Position numbers and translations under genes: made by a program. This document shows, in pieces, positions 8,472 to 17,110 of a DNA stretch of 64,000 bases. This stretch comes from Paenibacillus piscarius (GTDB taxonomy: Bacteria > Bacillota > Bacilli > Paenibacillales > Paenibacillaceae), in the NCBI RefSeq assembly GCF_022234545.1, contig NZ_JAIEUI010000009.1, positions 124,001-188,000 of the forward strand, written 5' to 3'. Below the pieces are notes generated by a model. That model ran no database searches and was not told where the DNA came from. It saw only the letters and a program-made list of their open reading frames with translations. Position 1 is the stretch's first letter, and each line of letters begins with the position of its first letter.

Positions 8472-9623
8472 GTGAACAAACAAACCTGGAAGCTGGCGCT
8501 CATTCCAGCACTATTAATGACACTTGCAGCCTGCAGCTCCAATCAGGCTGGTGCTCCGGCGGTTACGCCCGGTCCGGAGAATACAGCGGGGGCTGTTGAG
8601 GCATCCGCCCAGCCGACCGTCCAGCCTGCGCCCCAGCCGGCAGCGACTCCAGCTCCTTCCACGGCTCCCGCTGCATCAGCGGTTCCAGTAAGAGAAATCA
8701 AGCCGTATAAGAATATATCCATCACTGACTGGCGGGACGATCAGACGGTTGTCGTGTCCAAGGCGAACGATAAGCTCGGCCCCATCCAATCGGGAGAGCT
8801 GGCGGGCTCCCTTCCGCAGAGCCTGTATTTCTTCCATCTGGATACCGGGGAATACGAATTGATAGTGGAGAAGGACAATATGATGCTGGGGGATGCAACA
8901 CTGTCCGCCGATAACAAATTCCTGCTCTATAGTGAATTCTCCTTGGGAGATCCGGCGTACATTATTATGGACCTGGGGGGCAAGAAGCCCTTCACGATCA
9001 AGAGTGATGCCACCAGCGGAGCGATGGGCGCGCAGTGGGCGGATAATGATACGGTTATAGGTCCGGATTACAGCGGCGGCGCTTATACAGCGACAACTTC
9101 CGCGAAGATTGCGCCGGTCGACGGCTTAAGCGGGGATGGGCTGATTGTGGTCAGGCAAATCAAGGATAAGATCTACTACACGAGCAATTCCAGTGATACC
9201 CTGCAGACGCTGGACCTGAAGACTAAGGAAAAAGCTGCGCTGAAGCTTGAAAGGGTCGGCGGTGTATATCCTTCACCGGATGAAGAACAGATGCTGGTGC
9301 TGCAAAATAAGGATGACGGGCAGGTGCTGCTGCTATGTGATACAGACGGAGCGAATCAGCGGACCCTTGCGGAAGGAGCAGAGCTTGGCGGTGTCTCCTG
9401 GTCGTCCGATCAGCGGCTGGTTGCTTATAGTGTAATCCGTGAGGAGAACGGGACCCGCTCCAGCACGCTGTACATTTATGATCTGGCTGCAGATAAGTCC
9501 ACCGAAATTACTGCTGGCAAGGGAAATCTGACGACGGCCTGGAGCCCGTCGGGCCGGGATCTGGCTTATACGGATTGGACGGAGCAGGGAAATAACAGCG
9601 GTGTCGTTCATTTGAAATATTGA
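8472..9623 (+). CDS. Secreted lipoprotein with TolB/WD40-like beta-propeller
   Basis: 383 residues from GTG 8472, preceded by AAGGAGG (8453-8459). The signal peptide ends in the lipobox LAACS, followed by an Ala/Pro/Thr-rich spacer to about residue 75. The rest reads as repeated beta blades with TolB-like turns (SADNKFLLYSEFS, SPDEEQMLVLQNK, SSDQRLVAYSV, SPSGRDLAYTDW). Such extracytoplasmic propellers are usually binding scaffolds; no enzymatic motif is visible. It stands alone, with a bidirectional terminator after it. Confidence 0.85.
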   Translation: MNKQTWKLALIPALLMTLAACSSNQAGAPAVTPGPENTAGAVEASAQPTVQPAPQPAATPAPSTAPAASAVPVREIKPYKNISITDWRDDQTVVVSKANDKLGPIQSGELAGSLPQSLYFFHLDTGEYELIVEKDNMMLGDATLSADNKFLLYSEFSLGDPAYIIMDLGGKKPFTIKSDATSGAMGAQWADNDTVIGPDYSGGAYTATTSAKIAPVDGLSGDGLIVVRQIKDKIYYTSNSSDTLQTLDLKTKEKAALKLERVGGVYPSPDEEQMLVLQNKDDGQVLLLCDTDGANQRTLAEGAELGGVSWSSDQRLVAYSVIREENGTRSSTLYIYDLAADKSTEITAGKGNLTTAWSPSGRDLAYTDWTEQGNNSGVVHLKY

Positions 9624-9629
9624 TTATAC

Positions 9630-9671
9630 AAACAGCCCGCCTCCGGTAATGCACCGGAAGCGGGCTGTTTG
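9630..9671. terminator. Bidirectional terminator between lipoprotein gene and qoxD
   Basis: AAACAGCCCGC (9630-9640) pairs perfectly with GCGGGCTGTTT (9661-9671), with further CCGGT/ACCGG pairing inside. A/T flanks on both sides fit termination of the plus-strand lipoprotein gene and the minus-strand qox operon. Confidence 0.85.
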
Positions 9672-9685
9672 ATTACACTCTAGCT

Positions 9686-9979
9686 TTAAGCATACCAGCC
9701 CCATACGAAGATGAACAGGGTACCGAAGATAGTGACCAGAGCGACGAACATGGCGTACGCAATATTGATATACAGTTCTTTCTTGGAATCGGCCGATTCT
9801 CCGATGTGCATGAACACAAACAGCTGCAGCGAAGCCTGGATCAGTGCAGTAACCAGCAGCACGACCATATTGGCACTGGCGGACAGGTCTCCGTAGATCA
9901 CAACCAGCGCAGCGGCAGAGAGGACCAGAGAGGCTACATAACCCATCACATGCTTAATTGGGAATAGTTGCTTCATCAT
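9686..9979 (-). CDS. qoxD: Cytochrome aa3-600 menaquinol oxidase subunit IV
   Basis: 97 residues with three transmembrane helices (about 13-32, 40-60, 73-95), the size and topology of QoxD/CyoD. It is the last gene of the operon, one base after qoxC. The small subunit aids assembly of the proton-pumping oxidase and has no redox centre. Confidence 0.93.
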   Translation of the reverse strand: MMKQLFPIKHVMGYVASLVLSAAALVVIYGDLSASANMVVLLVTALIQASLQLFVFMHIGESADSKKELYINIAYAMFVALVTIFGTLFIFVWGWYA

Positions 9980-9980
9980 G

Positions 9981-10577
9981 TCACATCAGTCCTTTCAGGT
10001 AGACGAAGCTGAAGATAAAGATCCAGACCACGTCTAAGAAGTGCCAGAACAAGGAGAAGATGAACGTTTTGTTGGCGGTCGCAGGCGTAATGCCGCGCTT
10101 CCACAGCTGAATCATAATACCAATGCCCCACAGCAGACCGAAGCTGACGTGGAGACCGTGCGTTCCCAGCAGGATGAACAGACTGGAGAGGAAGCCGCTG
10201 GTCTGCAGCGTAGCGCCCTCATGCACGTAAGTGAAGAATTCATCAATTTCAATGCCGACAAAAGCCAGACCCATCAGCAGCGTGATGGCCATGAAGACCA
10301 TCATCGCTTTCTTGTAGCCATGCCGCATGGCATGGACGGCAAGGCCGATGGTGAAGGAGCTCGTCAGCAGCAGGAAGGTCTCCATCAGCACAGGGCCGAT
10401 TTCGAACAGCTCGCTGCCGCTCGGTCCGCTGGCATAGCGGTTCACCATTACGAAGTAGACAGTGAACAGAGTAGCGAAGAGCGGGATTTCGGCACCGAGG
10501 AACACCCAGAAGCCGAAGATCTTATTACTGTTCTCTTCCGTTGAATATTCGAGCGGCTTGGACGCATCTATTTTCAT
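9981..10577 (-). CDS. qoxC: Cytochrome aa3-600 menaquinol oxidase subunit III
   Basis: 198 residues with five transmembrane helices, as in quinol-oxidase subunit III. The end of a helix carries the family segment LLGTHGLHVSFG, and the C-terminus the segment FWHFLDVVWIFIFSFVYLKG. It overlaps qoxB by four bases (ATGA), indicating translational coupling. The subunit stabilises the catalytic subunit and proton uptake. Confidence 0.95.
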   Translation of the reverse strand: MKIDASKPLEYSTEENSNKIFGFWVFLGAEIPLFATLFTVYFVMVNRYASGPSGSELFEIGPVLMETFLLLTSSFTIGLAVHAMRHGYKKAMMVFMAITLLMGLAFVGIEIDEFFTYVHEGATLQTSGFLSSLFILLGTHGLHVSFGLLWGIGIMIQLWKRGITPATANKTFIFSLFWHFLDVVWIFIFSFVYLKGLM

Positions 10578-12523
10578 ACAGTCTCACCCCGCATCAGTTT
10601 CTTTTCAGTAGCTGCAATCTCTTCTACAGGAATGTAGTAGCCCTGGTCCTTATCGAAGGACATGAAGGCCAGTACGATAAGAATTCCAATCCCGGAGACA
10701 ATCGCTGGAATCCACATGCTGAATACCAGGAAGAAGCCAAGGAAGAAGAAGACTACACCCAATATGAACGGCTTGCCGGTATTGCTAGGCATGTGAATCT
10801 TGGTGTATTTGGTGTCTGTATACAGCGGAATATTCTCGTGCTTCGCAGACCATAGAGGATCACGCGTCTCAACCTTAGGCACAATGGCGAAGTTGTAGAG
10901 CGGGATCGGGCTGTGCGTAGCCCATTCGAGCGTCCGGCCATCCCAAGGGTCGTTGGTCGTATCTCTCGGCATGTAGCGGGTACTCCAGTAAATATTGTAG
11001 ACCAGGAGCACGAAGCCGATAGCGAGCCCGACAGCCCCGACGAAGCTAAGCATATTGAGCGGGCCGAAGCCTGATTCCTCAGAGTACGTATACATACGCC
11101 GCGTCATTCCCATGAGACCCAGGAAGAACAGCGGGAAGAAGGTTACGTTGAAGGAAATGATGATCCACCAGAAGGCATGCTTGCCCAGCCGTTCGTTCAG
11201 GCGGAAGCCGAACACTTTAGGGAACCAATAGTGGAAACCGGCGATGACGGCGAACACGGCACCCGGAATCAGCACGTAGTGGAAATGCGCAACCAGGAAC
11301 ATCGTGTTGTGATACTGGTAATCGGCGCTGGCCATCGCCAGCATGACGCCCGTTACTCCGCCGATTGTAAAGATCGGGATAAAGGCCAGCGTGTAGAGCA
11401 TCGGTGTTGTGAAGGTAATCCTGCCCTTTCGCAGGGTGAATAACCAGTTGAATATTTTGACCCCGGTAGGTACCGCTATGGCCATTGTTGTGATGGAGAA
11501 GAAGCTGTTGACCATGGCCCCTTGACCCATTGTATAGAAGTGGTGAGCCCATACAAGGAAGGACAGGAGCGAGATGATCAGCATACTGAATACCATGGAG
11601 GTATAGCCGTACAGGTTCTTCTTCGAGAAGGTGGCGATAATCTCACTATAAATACCGAAGGCCGGAAGGATAACGATATAGACCTCCGGATGTCCCCAGA
11701 CCCAGAACAGGTTAGCCCAGAGCATATCCATCCCGCCGTTGGCCATCGTGAAGAACTGGGAGCCGAAGAGGCGGTCGAACATCATCATCGCCAGCGCTAC
11801 GGTAAGCACCGGGAAAGCGAAGACGATAATCACGTTGGTGATAAGTACGGACCAGGTGAACATCGGCATCTTCATCAGTGTCATGCCCGGTGCTCGCATC
11901 TTGAGAATCGTTACGATGAAGTTAACCCCGGTAATCAGCGTACCGATACCGGATATCTGCAAGGCCAGAGAGTAGTAGTTGTTACCTACTGTCGGGCTGA
12001 ATTCCAGACTCGCGAGCGGGAAGTAGGCTGACCAGCCTGCATCCGGCGAGCCGCCGATGACGAAGGAGATGTTCAGCAGCATGGCGCCCATGAAGAAGAG
12101 CCAGAAGCTGACGGCGTTCAGCCGCGGGAAGGCAACGTCGCGTGCGCCGATCTGCAGCGGAATGATTACGTTCATCAGACCGATGATGAACGGCATGGCC
12201 ATGAAGAGAATCATGATTAGACCATGGGTAGTGAAGACCTCATTGTAATGCTGCGCATCGAGGAATTTCATTTTCGGCGCAGCCGTCTGCAGACGCATCA
12301 TCATCGCATCTACACCGCCGCGGAACAGCATCAGCAGCGCCGAGAGGATGTACATGATCCCGATTTTTTTGTGGTCAACCGTGGTCAGCCATTCGCGCCA
12401 CAGATAACCCCATTTCTTGAAATAGGTAAGCCCGACGAGAATCCCGATGGTTGCCAGTGCAATACTGATCATGGCCCCGTATATCAAGGGTTCGCCGTGA
12501 ACCTTAAATTTGTCCAAATCCAT
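10574..12523 (-). CDS. qoxB: Cytochrome aa3-600 menaquinol oxidase subunit I
   Basis: 649 residues, the haem-copper catalytic subunit with about 14-15 helices. Haem and CuB ligands are visible: His in TTHGLIMILF (low-spin haem), WVWGHPEVY (CuB His with the His-Tyr cross-link pair), AHHFYTMG (two CuB His) and VAHFHYVL (haem His pair). K-channel and D-channel surroundings look intact. It reduces O2 to water with menaquinol electrons while pumping protons. It sits second in qoxABCD, 44 bp after qoxA. Confidence 0.97.
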   Translation of the reverse strand: MDLDKFKVHGEPLIYGAMISIALATIGILVGLTYFKKWGYLWREWLTTVDHKKIGIMYILSALLMLFRGGVDAMMMRLQTAAPKMKFLDAQHYNEVFTTHGLIMILFMAMPFIIGLMNVIIPLQIGARDVAFPRLNAVSFWLFFMGAMLLNISFVIGGSPDAGWSAYFPLASLEFSPTVGNNYYSLALQISGIGTLITGVNFIVTILKMRAPGMTLMKMPMFTWSVLITNVIIVFAFPVLTVALAMMMFDRLFGSQFFTMANGGMDMLWANLFWVWGHPEVYIVILPAFGIYSEIIATFSKKNLYGYTSMVFSMLIISLLSFLVWAHHFYTMGQGAMVNSFFSITTMAIAVPTGVKIFNWLFTLRKGRITFTTPMLYTLAFIPIFTIGGVTGVMLAMASADYQYHNTMFLVAHFHYVLIPGAVFAVIAGFHYWFPKVFGFRLNERLGKHAFWWIIISFNVTFFPLFFLGLMGMTRRMYTYSEESGFGPLNMLSFVGAVGLAIGFVLLVYNIYWSTRYMPRDTTNDPWDGRTLEWATHSPIPLYNFAIVPKVETRDPLWSAKHENIPLYTDTKYTKIHMPSNTGKPFILGVVFFFLGFFLVFSMWIPAIVSGIGILIVLAFMSFDKDQGYYIPVEEIAATEKKLMRGETV

Positions 12524-12567
12524 TAGGGTAGCTCCTTTCAGTGTGTTGCATTAAGCTCGTAAGAGAG

Positions 12568-13584
12568 CTAGTGTCCTTCGTGTGTGCTCTCTTCCACAGG
12601 AGAGCTTGGCAGCGGCTGATCGACCTCCGGATGAGGATCGCCGTCGAATTCCGTTTCGCTGGACGGCTCGGGAGACGGATGAATTTCCTTGTTATCCTGA
12701 TGCTCCTGGCTGCCGTTGTCCATATCCATCTCCTTGCCGCCGCCGCTCATATGGTCTCCGTGATTGCCCGGAGGCGGGCTGAACTCCAGATGGGTGGAGG
12801 AATAGGTTTTGCGACCGAGGTATTCCGCGGCCAGCAGGCCCTTGAATTCTTCTTCAGTCAGCTTAGGTGCAGTTTCCTTCACTTCCTTCACCCAGTCCTC
12901 ATAACCCTTGTTACTCAGAACAAGCGCTTCGAATTCCATGTGGGCGAAGCCTTTACCGCTGAAGTTAGCATTCTTACCGATATAAGAGCCTTCTGTATCA
13001 GCAGAGAGATGAAGCGTTGTCAGCATGTCGCTCATCGCGTACTTTTGACCGGCAAGCTGTGGAATCCAAAGACTGGTAATAGAGCCGAACGAGTACATTC
13101 TGAATTCTACCGCACGATGCACCGGCATATTCACGTAGTTAACCGTTTCGATCCCTTCCTCAGGGTAGCTGAAATGCCATTTCCAGTTCGAGGAGGAGGC
13201 GTAAATGACAAGCGGTTTCTGATCGTTATATTCCGCTGCCACATTCTCTACTTTGGTTGTTGTCTTGACGGTTACAACGGACAGGAAGGCTACGATAATG
13301 ATCGGGATGATAATCCAGATCGCCTCCAGTACCTTGTTGCCTTCCTCATGTTCAGGAATGTAGCCCTCATTACTCTTCTTCGCACGGTATTTCACCAGTA
13401 CAAAGATATACAGAATGTAGACAACAGCCAGAACCCCAAGCATAACAATAATCGAGAGGATGATGGTGTCAGATAACGTCCTGGCAGACGGCCCCTTCGG
13501 GTTCAGAACAGCGATTGAGCTGCATCCCGGCAGGAGAAGGATCAGGCTTAGAAACAAAGCGTATAACGGTCCCTTTTTTTTCAT
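12568..13584 (-). CDS. qoxA: Cytochrome aa3-600 menaquinol oxidase subunit II
   Basis: 338 residues. A lipoprotein-type signal ends at LLPGCSS, followed by two transmembrane helices (about 40-65, 85-108) and an extracytoplasmic cupredoxin domain. The CuA-binding Cys residues of cytochrome c oxidases are absent; the corresponding stretch reads NFSGKGFAHMEF, which marks a quinol oxidase. A His/Asp/Glu/Pro-rich tail of about 65 residues (from about 272) contains HGDHMSGGG and is longer than in Bacillus QoxA. AAGGAAGGAG precedes the ATG. First gene of the operon. Confidence 0.95.
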   Translation of the reverse strand: MKKKGPLYALFLSLILLLPGCSSIAVLNPKGPSARTLSDTIILSIIVMLGVLAVVYILYIFVLVKYRAKKSNEGYIPEHEEGNKVLEAIWIIIPIIIVAFLSVVTVKTTTKVENVAAEYNDQKPLVIYASSSNWKWHFSYPEEGIETVNYVNMPVHRAVEFRMYSFGSITSLWIPQLAGQKYAMSDMLTTLHLSADTEGSYIGKNANFSGKGFAHMEFEALVLSNKGYEDWVKEVKETAPKLTEEEFKGLLAAEYLGRKTYSSTHLEFSPPPGNHGDHMSGGGKEMDMDNGSQEHQDNKEIHPSPEPSSETEFDGDPHPEVDQPLPSSPVEESTHEGH

Positions 13585-13653
13585 ATAGAACTCCTTCCTT
13601 CAATACTACTTTTCTTTCGCCGTTCATTAACGGAAGTACATTGATCTGTATAT

Positions 13654-13682
13654 ATAGTAAGAACTACTTACCCATAATGCAA
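13654..13682 (-). promoter_or_regulatory. Sigma-A promoter of qoxABCD
   Basis: On the minus strand, TTGCAT (13682-13677), a 17-nt spacer and TACTAT (13659-13654), about 70 bp upstream of the qoxA start. A small palindrome CCGTT-CATT-AACGG (13620-13633) lies between promoter and gene and could be an operator. The remaining AT-rich sequence to 14083 holds no gene that I can support. Confidence 0.6.
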
Positions 13683-14083
13683 AATACATATTTTGTATAT
13701 TTAGATAAAATAGTCCTTAAAAATGGCTAACAAGTTAAATATATGTGAGCAATTTGTTACAAGTATATAAGGGTATGATAAAGATCACTGTAGTGGCGCA
13801 CTTTAGCTAATTTTAAGGTTGTTCAATCTTTGTTCAATATTTCATAATTGTTATTAAATTTGTCACAATTCTGAGGCCTCAAAATCACGTGATTTAACCC
13901 TGTATTGCCTGCTGCGACAGCATTCGACGCGAAAGATGTGTTTTCTGAAAACTATGTCCGGCCAACATTTATCATTGCAGAACAGTAACATTTTTTTAGC
14001 TTGCGGTTACAATCTCTCAAATTACGTTAATTGTATATGTGATAAAGTGATAGACAAATATACATAGATTGGAGACTGCTGCT

Positions 14084-15238
14084 GTGCGTATCAAAAAATT
14101 CATGCTATTATTCATGTCCTTATTCCTGATGATCGGTCTGGTGCAGAGCCCGGCGAGCGCCGAAGCCAAGGGGGCTGCACTTAAGCTTGGAATAAACGAT
14201 AAGCTGAGTGCAATTGAAGCTGTATCTGTAAAAGACACCTATTACATCCCTCTCCGCGCCCTCGCGGATGAGCTGAAATGGACCCTCACCGGACTTGCAG
14301 ACGGGGTTCATGTTGCGGGCGGAACAAGCTCGCTTACCCTTCTTAACAAGGATGGGGGCGCGGTGCTGAAGGACGGCCGGACCGTGCCTATGAGCACCTT
14401 CCTGCAGGACGGTAAACTGATGGTTCCGCTGAAAGTTAGCGGGTATCTCGGATATAGCATTTCCTATGCGGGGGATAAATATTTACTTCGGGTGAAGGAC
14501 AGCTCGGCCCAGCTTACCGATAGCGCGTTCACGGACAAATATGCTGCTGAGCTGAAGCCTAAGGCGCCTGTAGCTCCCGCAACGCCAGCAACTCCGGCCA
14601 AGCCTGCTGAGCCGGGCAAGCCGGGCCGGACGGTATACCTGACCTTTGACGACGGCCCGTCGGCGACGACCGGCGAGCTGCTGGATATTCTGCGCAAGTA
14701 TGATGTACAGGCCACCTTCTTCATGCTGGGGAATAATATGAACCAGCATCCTGCCCAGGTGAAGCGGATTGCTAAGGAAGGCTATGGCCTGGCTCTGCAT
14801 GGCGTGACCCACCGCCAGGAGAAGTTCTATGCTTCCCCGTCAGCGGCGCTTGCCGAGATGTCGGGAGCGAATGCTACCCTGAAGAAGCTGACGGGAACCA
14901 GCACCACGCTGATTCGCACCCCATACGGAAGCAAGCCTTATTTCACCAAGTCCTTCCGGGACAAGGTTCTGGGCCAGGGCTATCATCTCTGGGACTGGAA
15001 CGTGGATTCTTATGACTGGAAGTACAAACAGAACAGCGACAGAATCTACAACACCGTAATGGAGCAGGTGAATAAACTGAAGGCATCGAAGACCAATCCA
15101 ATCATTCTGATGCATGACCAGAAGGCTACACTGAAGGTGCTGCCGCGCGTGCTGGAGAAGCTGCAGAAGGAAGGCTACACGTTCGAGCTGATTACGAAGG
15201 ACATGGAGCCGGTGAACTTCTGGAAGGACAAGAGATAA
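14084..15238 (+). CDS. Secreted polysaccharide deacetylase with stalk domain
   Basis: 384 residues from GTG 14084, with GGAG nine bases upstream; the earlier in-frame TTG 14069 overlaps that site. Signal peptide (cleavage near PASAEAKG), then a copper-amine-oxidase-N/stalk domain (about 30-145), a Pro/Ala linker, and a NodB carbohydrate esterase family 4 domain. Motifs: TFDDGPS (about 187), HGVTH metal-binding pair, RTPYGS, WDWNVDSYDW and ILMHD. It would remove N-acetyl groups from peptidoglycan or another GlcNAc polymer outside the cell. Single-gene unit followed by a terminator. Confidence 0.92.
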   Translation: MRIKKFMLLFMSLFLMIGLVQSPASAEAKGAALKLGINDKLSAIEAVSVKDTYYIPLRALADELKWTLTGLADGVHVAGGTSSLTLLNKDGGAVLKDGRTVPMSTFLQDGKLMVPLKVSGYLGYSISYAGDKYLLRVKDSSAQLTDSAFTDKYAAELKPKAPVAPATPATPAKPAEPGKPGRTVYLTFDDGPSATTGELLDILRKYDVQATFFMLGNNMNQHPAQVKRIAKEGYGLALHGVTHRQEKFYASPSAALAEMSGANATLKKLTGTSTTLIRTPYGSKPYFTKSFRDKVLGQGYHLWDWNVDSYDWKYKQNSDRIYNTVMEQVNKLKASKTNPIILMHDQKATLKVLPRVLEKLQKEGYTFELITKDMEPVNFWKDKR

Positions 15239-15266
15239 GCGGAGGTCTGCTTAGGATAGACACAGC

Positions 15267-15308
15267 AAAGAGCAAGTCCGTGGGAATTCTCCCTGGGGCT
15301 TGCTCTTT
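15267..15308 (+). terminator. Intrinsic terminator of the deacetylase gene
   Basis: AAAGAGCAAG (15267-15276) pairs with CTTGCTCTTT (15299-15308), followed by TT. It has replaced the 3' coding part of the TetR remnant on the other strand. Confidence 0.85.
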
Positions 15309-15329
15309 TTGTATAGGAAACAATAGTTT

Positions 15330-15710
15330 CCTGGAGGGTACAACGGCATAGGATCCCATCTGCAGGTACTCCAGGGTTCTGAGCCGCCCGTTCTCATACT
15401 GGGCAATCAGCTGCTTGATGGTATCATCGCTGTGATACATGATGCTGAGATCCTTGTGATAGCCGATGAATGACTTATGTGCGAGCAGCAGCGTATCGAC
15501 CAGATGCATAATCAGCTCGTTGCGGCCGGCTGTACTGAAATTAATCTCGGCCATCGACTGTTCGATCTTGGCCATCAGCTCATTGCCGTACATATGGAGT
15601 ACCTCAATAAACACCGCTCTTTTATCCGTAAAATAAGAATAAAAGCTCCCCGTGAATACCCCGGCTGCGGCTGCGATTTGCTTCGTATTGGTCTGGTGAA
15701 AGCGTGTTAA
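15330..15710 (-). pseudogene. TetR-family regulator remnant, truncated at both ends
   Basis: In one minus-strand frame the second half of a TetR HTH is readable (TNTKQIAAAAGVFTGSFYSY, then FTDKRAVFIEVL), followed by helices of the ligand domain to about 15340. An in-frame stop lies a few codons upstream at about 15713, so the first 25-30 residues of the HTH are missing and no start fits. The C-terminal third is replaced by unrelated sequence including the deacetylase terminator. It is probably a decaying gene whose 5' end was lost when the neighbouring GntR operon arrived. Confidence 0.65.
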
Positions 15711-15734
15711 TTATGTGTATTCTCAATCTAAAGA

Positions 15735-15782
15735 TTGACAGTACCTCTAAACTGTATTAATAATAGTAGTACAGTTAATACA
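15735..15782 (+). promoter_or_regulatory. Sigma-A promoter and operator of the GntR-ABC operon
   Basis: TTGACA (15735-15740), a 17-nt spacer and TAATAA (15758-15763). An inverted repeat TGTATTAA (15753-15760)/TTAATACA (15775-15782), with a nested ACTGT/ACAGT pair, overlaps the -10. This is a likely operator for the YtrA-type repressor encoded 44 bp downstream, giving autoregulation. Confidence 0.7.
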
Positions 15783-15825
15783 CTCTGGTGCAGCTACTGG
15801 GGTATCAGATGAAGGGAGGACTGTC

Positions 15826-16215
15826 ATGTTCGAGTTGGATGTGCGCAGCCGCAAGCCGATCTATGAGCAGCTGACCGACAAGGTCAAGGAGATGATTATG
15901 CACGGCATTCTGCGGGCGGATGAACAGCTGCCTTCGGTAAGGGCACTGTCCTCACAGCTCACGGTGAACCCCAATACGATCCAGAAGGCGTACCGGGAGC
16001 TGGAGCGGGAAGGCTATATCTATTCGCTGCAGGGCAAGGGCAATTTCGTTGCCGCCATGCAGCAGGAGCACAACGAGAGCAAGCGGGCCGGGCTGAAGAC
16101 AGAGCTGCTGCGGCTGATGGCGGAGGCGGTCTATCTCGGATTCACGGAGAGCGAGATCAGTGCGCTGTACCGCCAGGCGCTGGATCAGAGAAGAGAGGGG
16201 AACAGCCATGATTGA
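15826..16215 (+). CDS. GntR-family repressor, YtrA subfamily
   Basis: 129 residues: an N-terminal winged HTH (PIYEQLTDKVKEMIMHGIL, then LPSVRALSSQLTVNPNTIQK) and the short helical C-terminus of the YtrA subfamily. GGGAGGA precedes the ATG. It overlaps the ABC ATPase start by eight bases. YtrA-type proteins usually repress their own ABC transporter operon and respond to cell-envelope stress or antibiotics. The inverted repeat over the promoter supports this. Confidence 0.92.
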   Translation: MFELDVRSRKPIYEQLTDKVKEMIMHGILRADEQLPSVRALSSQLTVNPNTIQKAYRELEREGYIYSLQGKGNFVAAMQQEHNESKRAGLKTELLRLMAEAVYLGFTESEISALYRQALDQRREGNSHD

Positions 16216-17110
16216 GATACGCGGAGTCAGCAAGATTTTTCAGGGGGATAAGGCGGTTGACCAACTGTCGCTGACTGTACATAAAGGCGCTATTTACGGG
16301 TTGCTGGGATCGAACGGAGCCGGCAAAACCACGCTGCTGAAGACACTCGCCGGGATTTACCGCCCTGATGCAGGCACGGTCAAGCTTGGCGGGCAGCCGG
16401 TCTATGAGTCGCCGGAAGTGAAGCGCAGAATGATCTTCATGCCGGACAGTCCGTACTTCTTCCCCCAGGCGACGATCCGGAGTATGGCAGCCTTCTACAA
16501 GTCCATCTACCCGGACTGGAGCCAGAAGCGCTATGACGAGCTGCTTGCGATGTTCCGGCTGGATCCCCGGCGCAAGCTCAGCCGCTTCTCCAAGGGGATG
16601 CAGCGCCAGGCTGCCCTGCTGCTTGCGCTTAGCTGCAGGCCGGAGGTGCTGATTATGGATGAGCCGATTGACGGACTTGACCCGGTGATGCGCCGCCAGA
16701 TCAAGAATCTTCTGTTCCAGGAGGTTGCCGAGCGCGAGCTTACGGTGCTGATCTCCTCGCATAATCTGCGGGAGATTGAGGATCTGTGCGATCATGTCGG
16801 CATTATGCATGAAGGACGGATGCTGGTCGAGAAGGATCTGGATGATCTGAAATCGGACACGCATAAGGTGCAGGTCGCGTTCCGGGACGAACGCCATGCG
16901 GCTGCGCTGGAGTCCATCCTGCAAATCCTACACCGGGAGGAACGGGGAAGTGTCAGACTCTATATTGTCAAAGGTGAGCGGGAACGCATCAGCCAAGCTT
17001 TTCATGTCTATGATCCCTATGTGCTTGATCTGCTGCCGCTAACGCTGGAGGAGATCTTTATCTATGAAATGGGAGGTGCCGGTTATGACGCACAGCCGAT
17101 TATTTTGTAA
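16208..17110 (+). CDS. ABC transporter ATP-binding protein (YtrB-like)
   Basis: 300 residues from ATG 16208. Walker A GSNGAGKTT (about 36-44), a signature-region variant FSKGMQRQ in place of LSGGQ, Walker B VLIMDEPIDGLDP, H-loop SSHNLRE. The C-terminal 80 residues are an accessory domain typical of export-type ATPases in GntR-linked operons. It pairs with the permease that follows, which it overlaps by 26 bases. Confidence 0.92.
   Translation: MIEIRGVSKIFQGDKAVDQLSLTVHKGAIYGLLGSNGAGKTTLLKTLAGIYRPDAGTVKLGGQPVYESPEVKRRMIFMPDSPYFFPQATIRSMAAFYKSIYPDWSQKRYDELLAMFRLDPRRKLSRFSKGMQRQAALLLALSCRPEVLIMDEPIDGLDPVMRRQIKNLLFQEVAERELTVLISSHNLREIEDLCDHVGIMHEGRMLVEKDLDDLKSDTHKVQVAFRDERHAAALESILQILHREERGSVRLYIVKGERERISQAFHVYDPYVLDLLPLTLEEIFIYEMGGAGYDAQPIIL

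Noticed and set aside
8099..8542. 147-residue minus-strand frame in the long leader
   Set aside because: No ribosome site, odd composition, and it runs into the signal-peptide codons of the lipoprotein gene.
12568..13584. Cytochrome c oxidase subunit II
   Set aside because: The CuA Cys ligands are missing, so this is a quinol oxidase.
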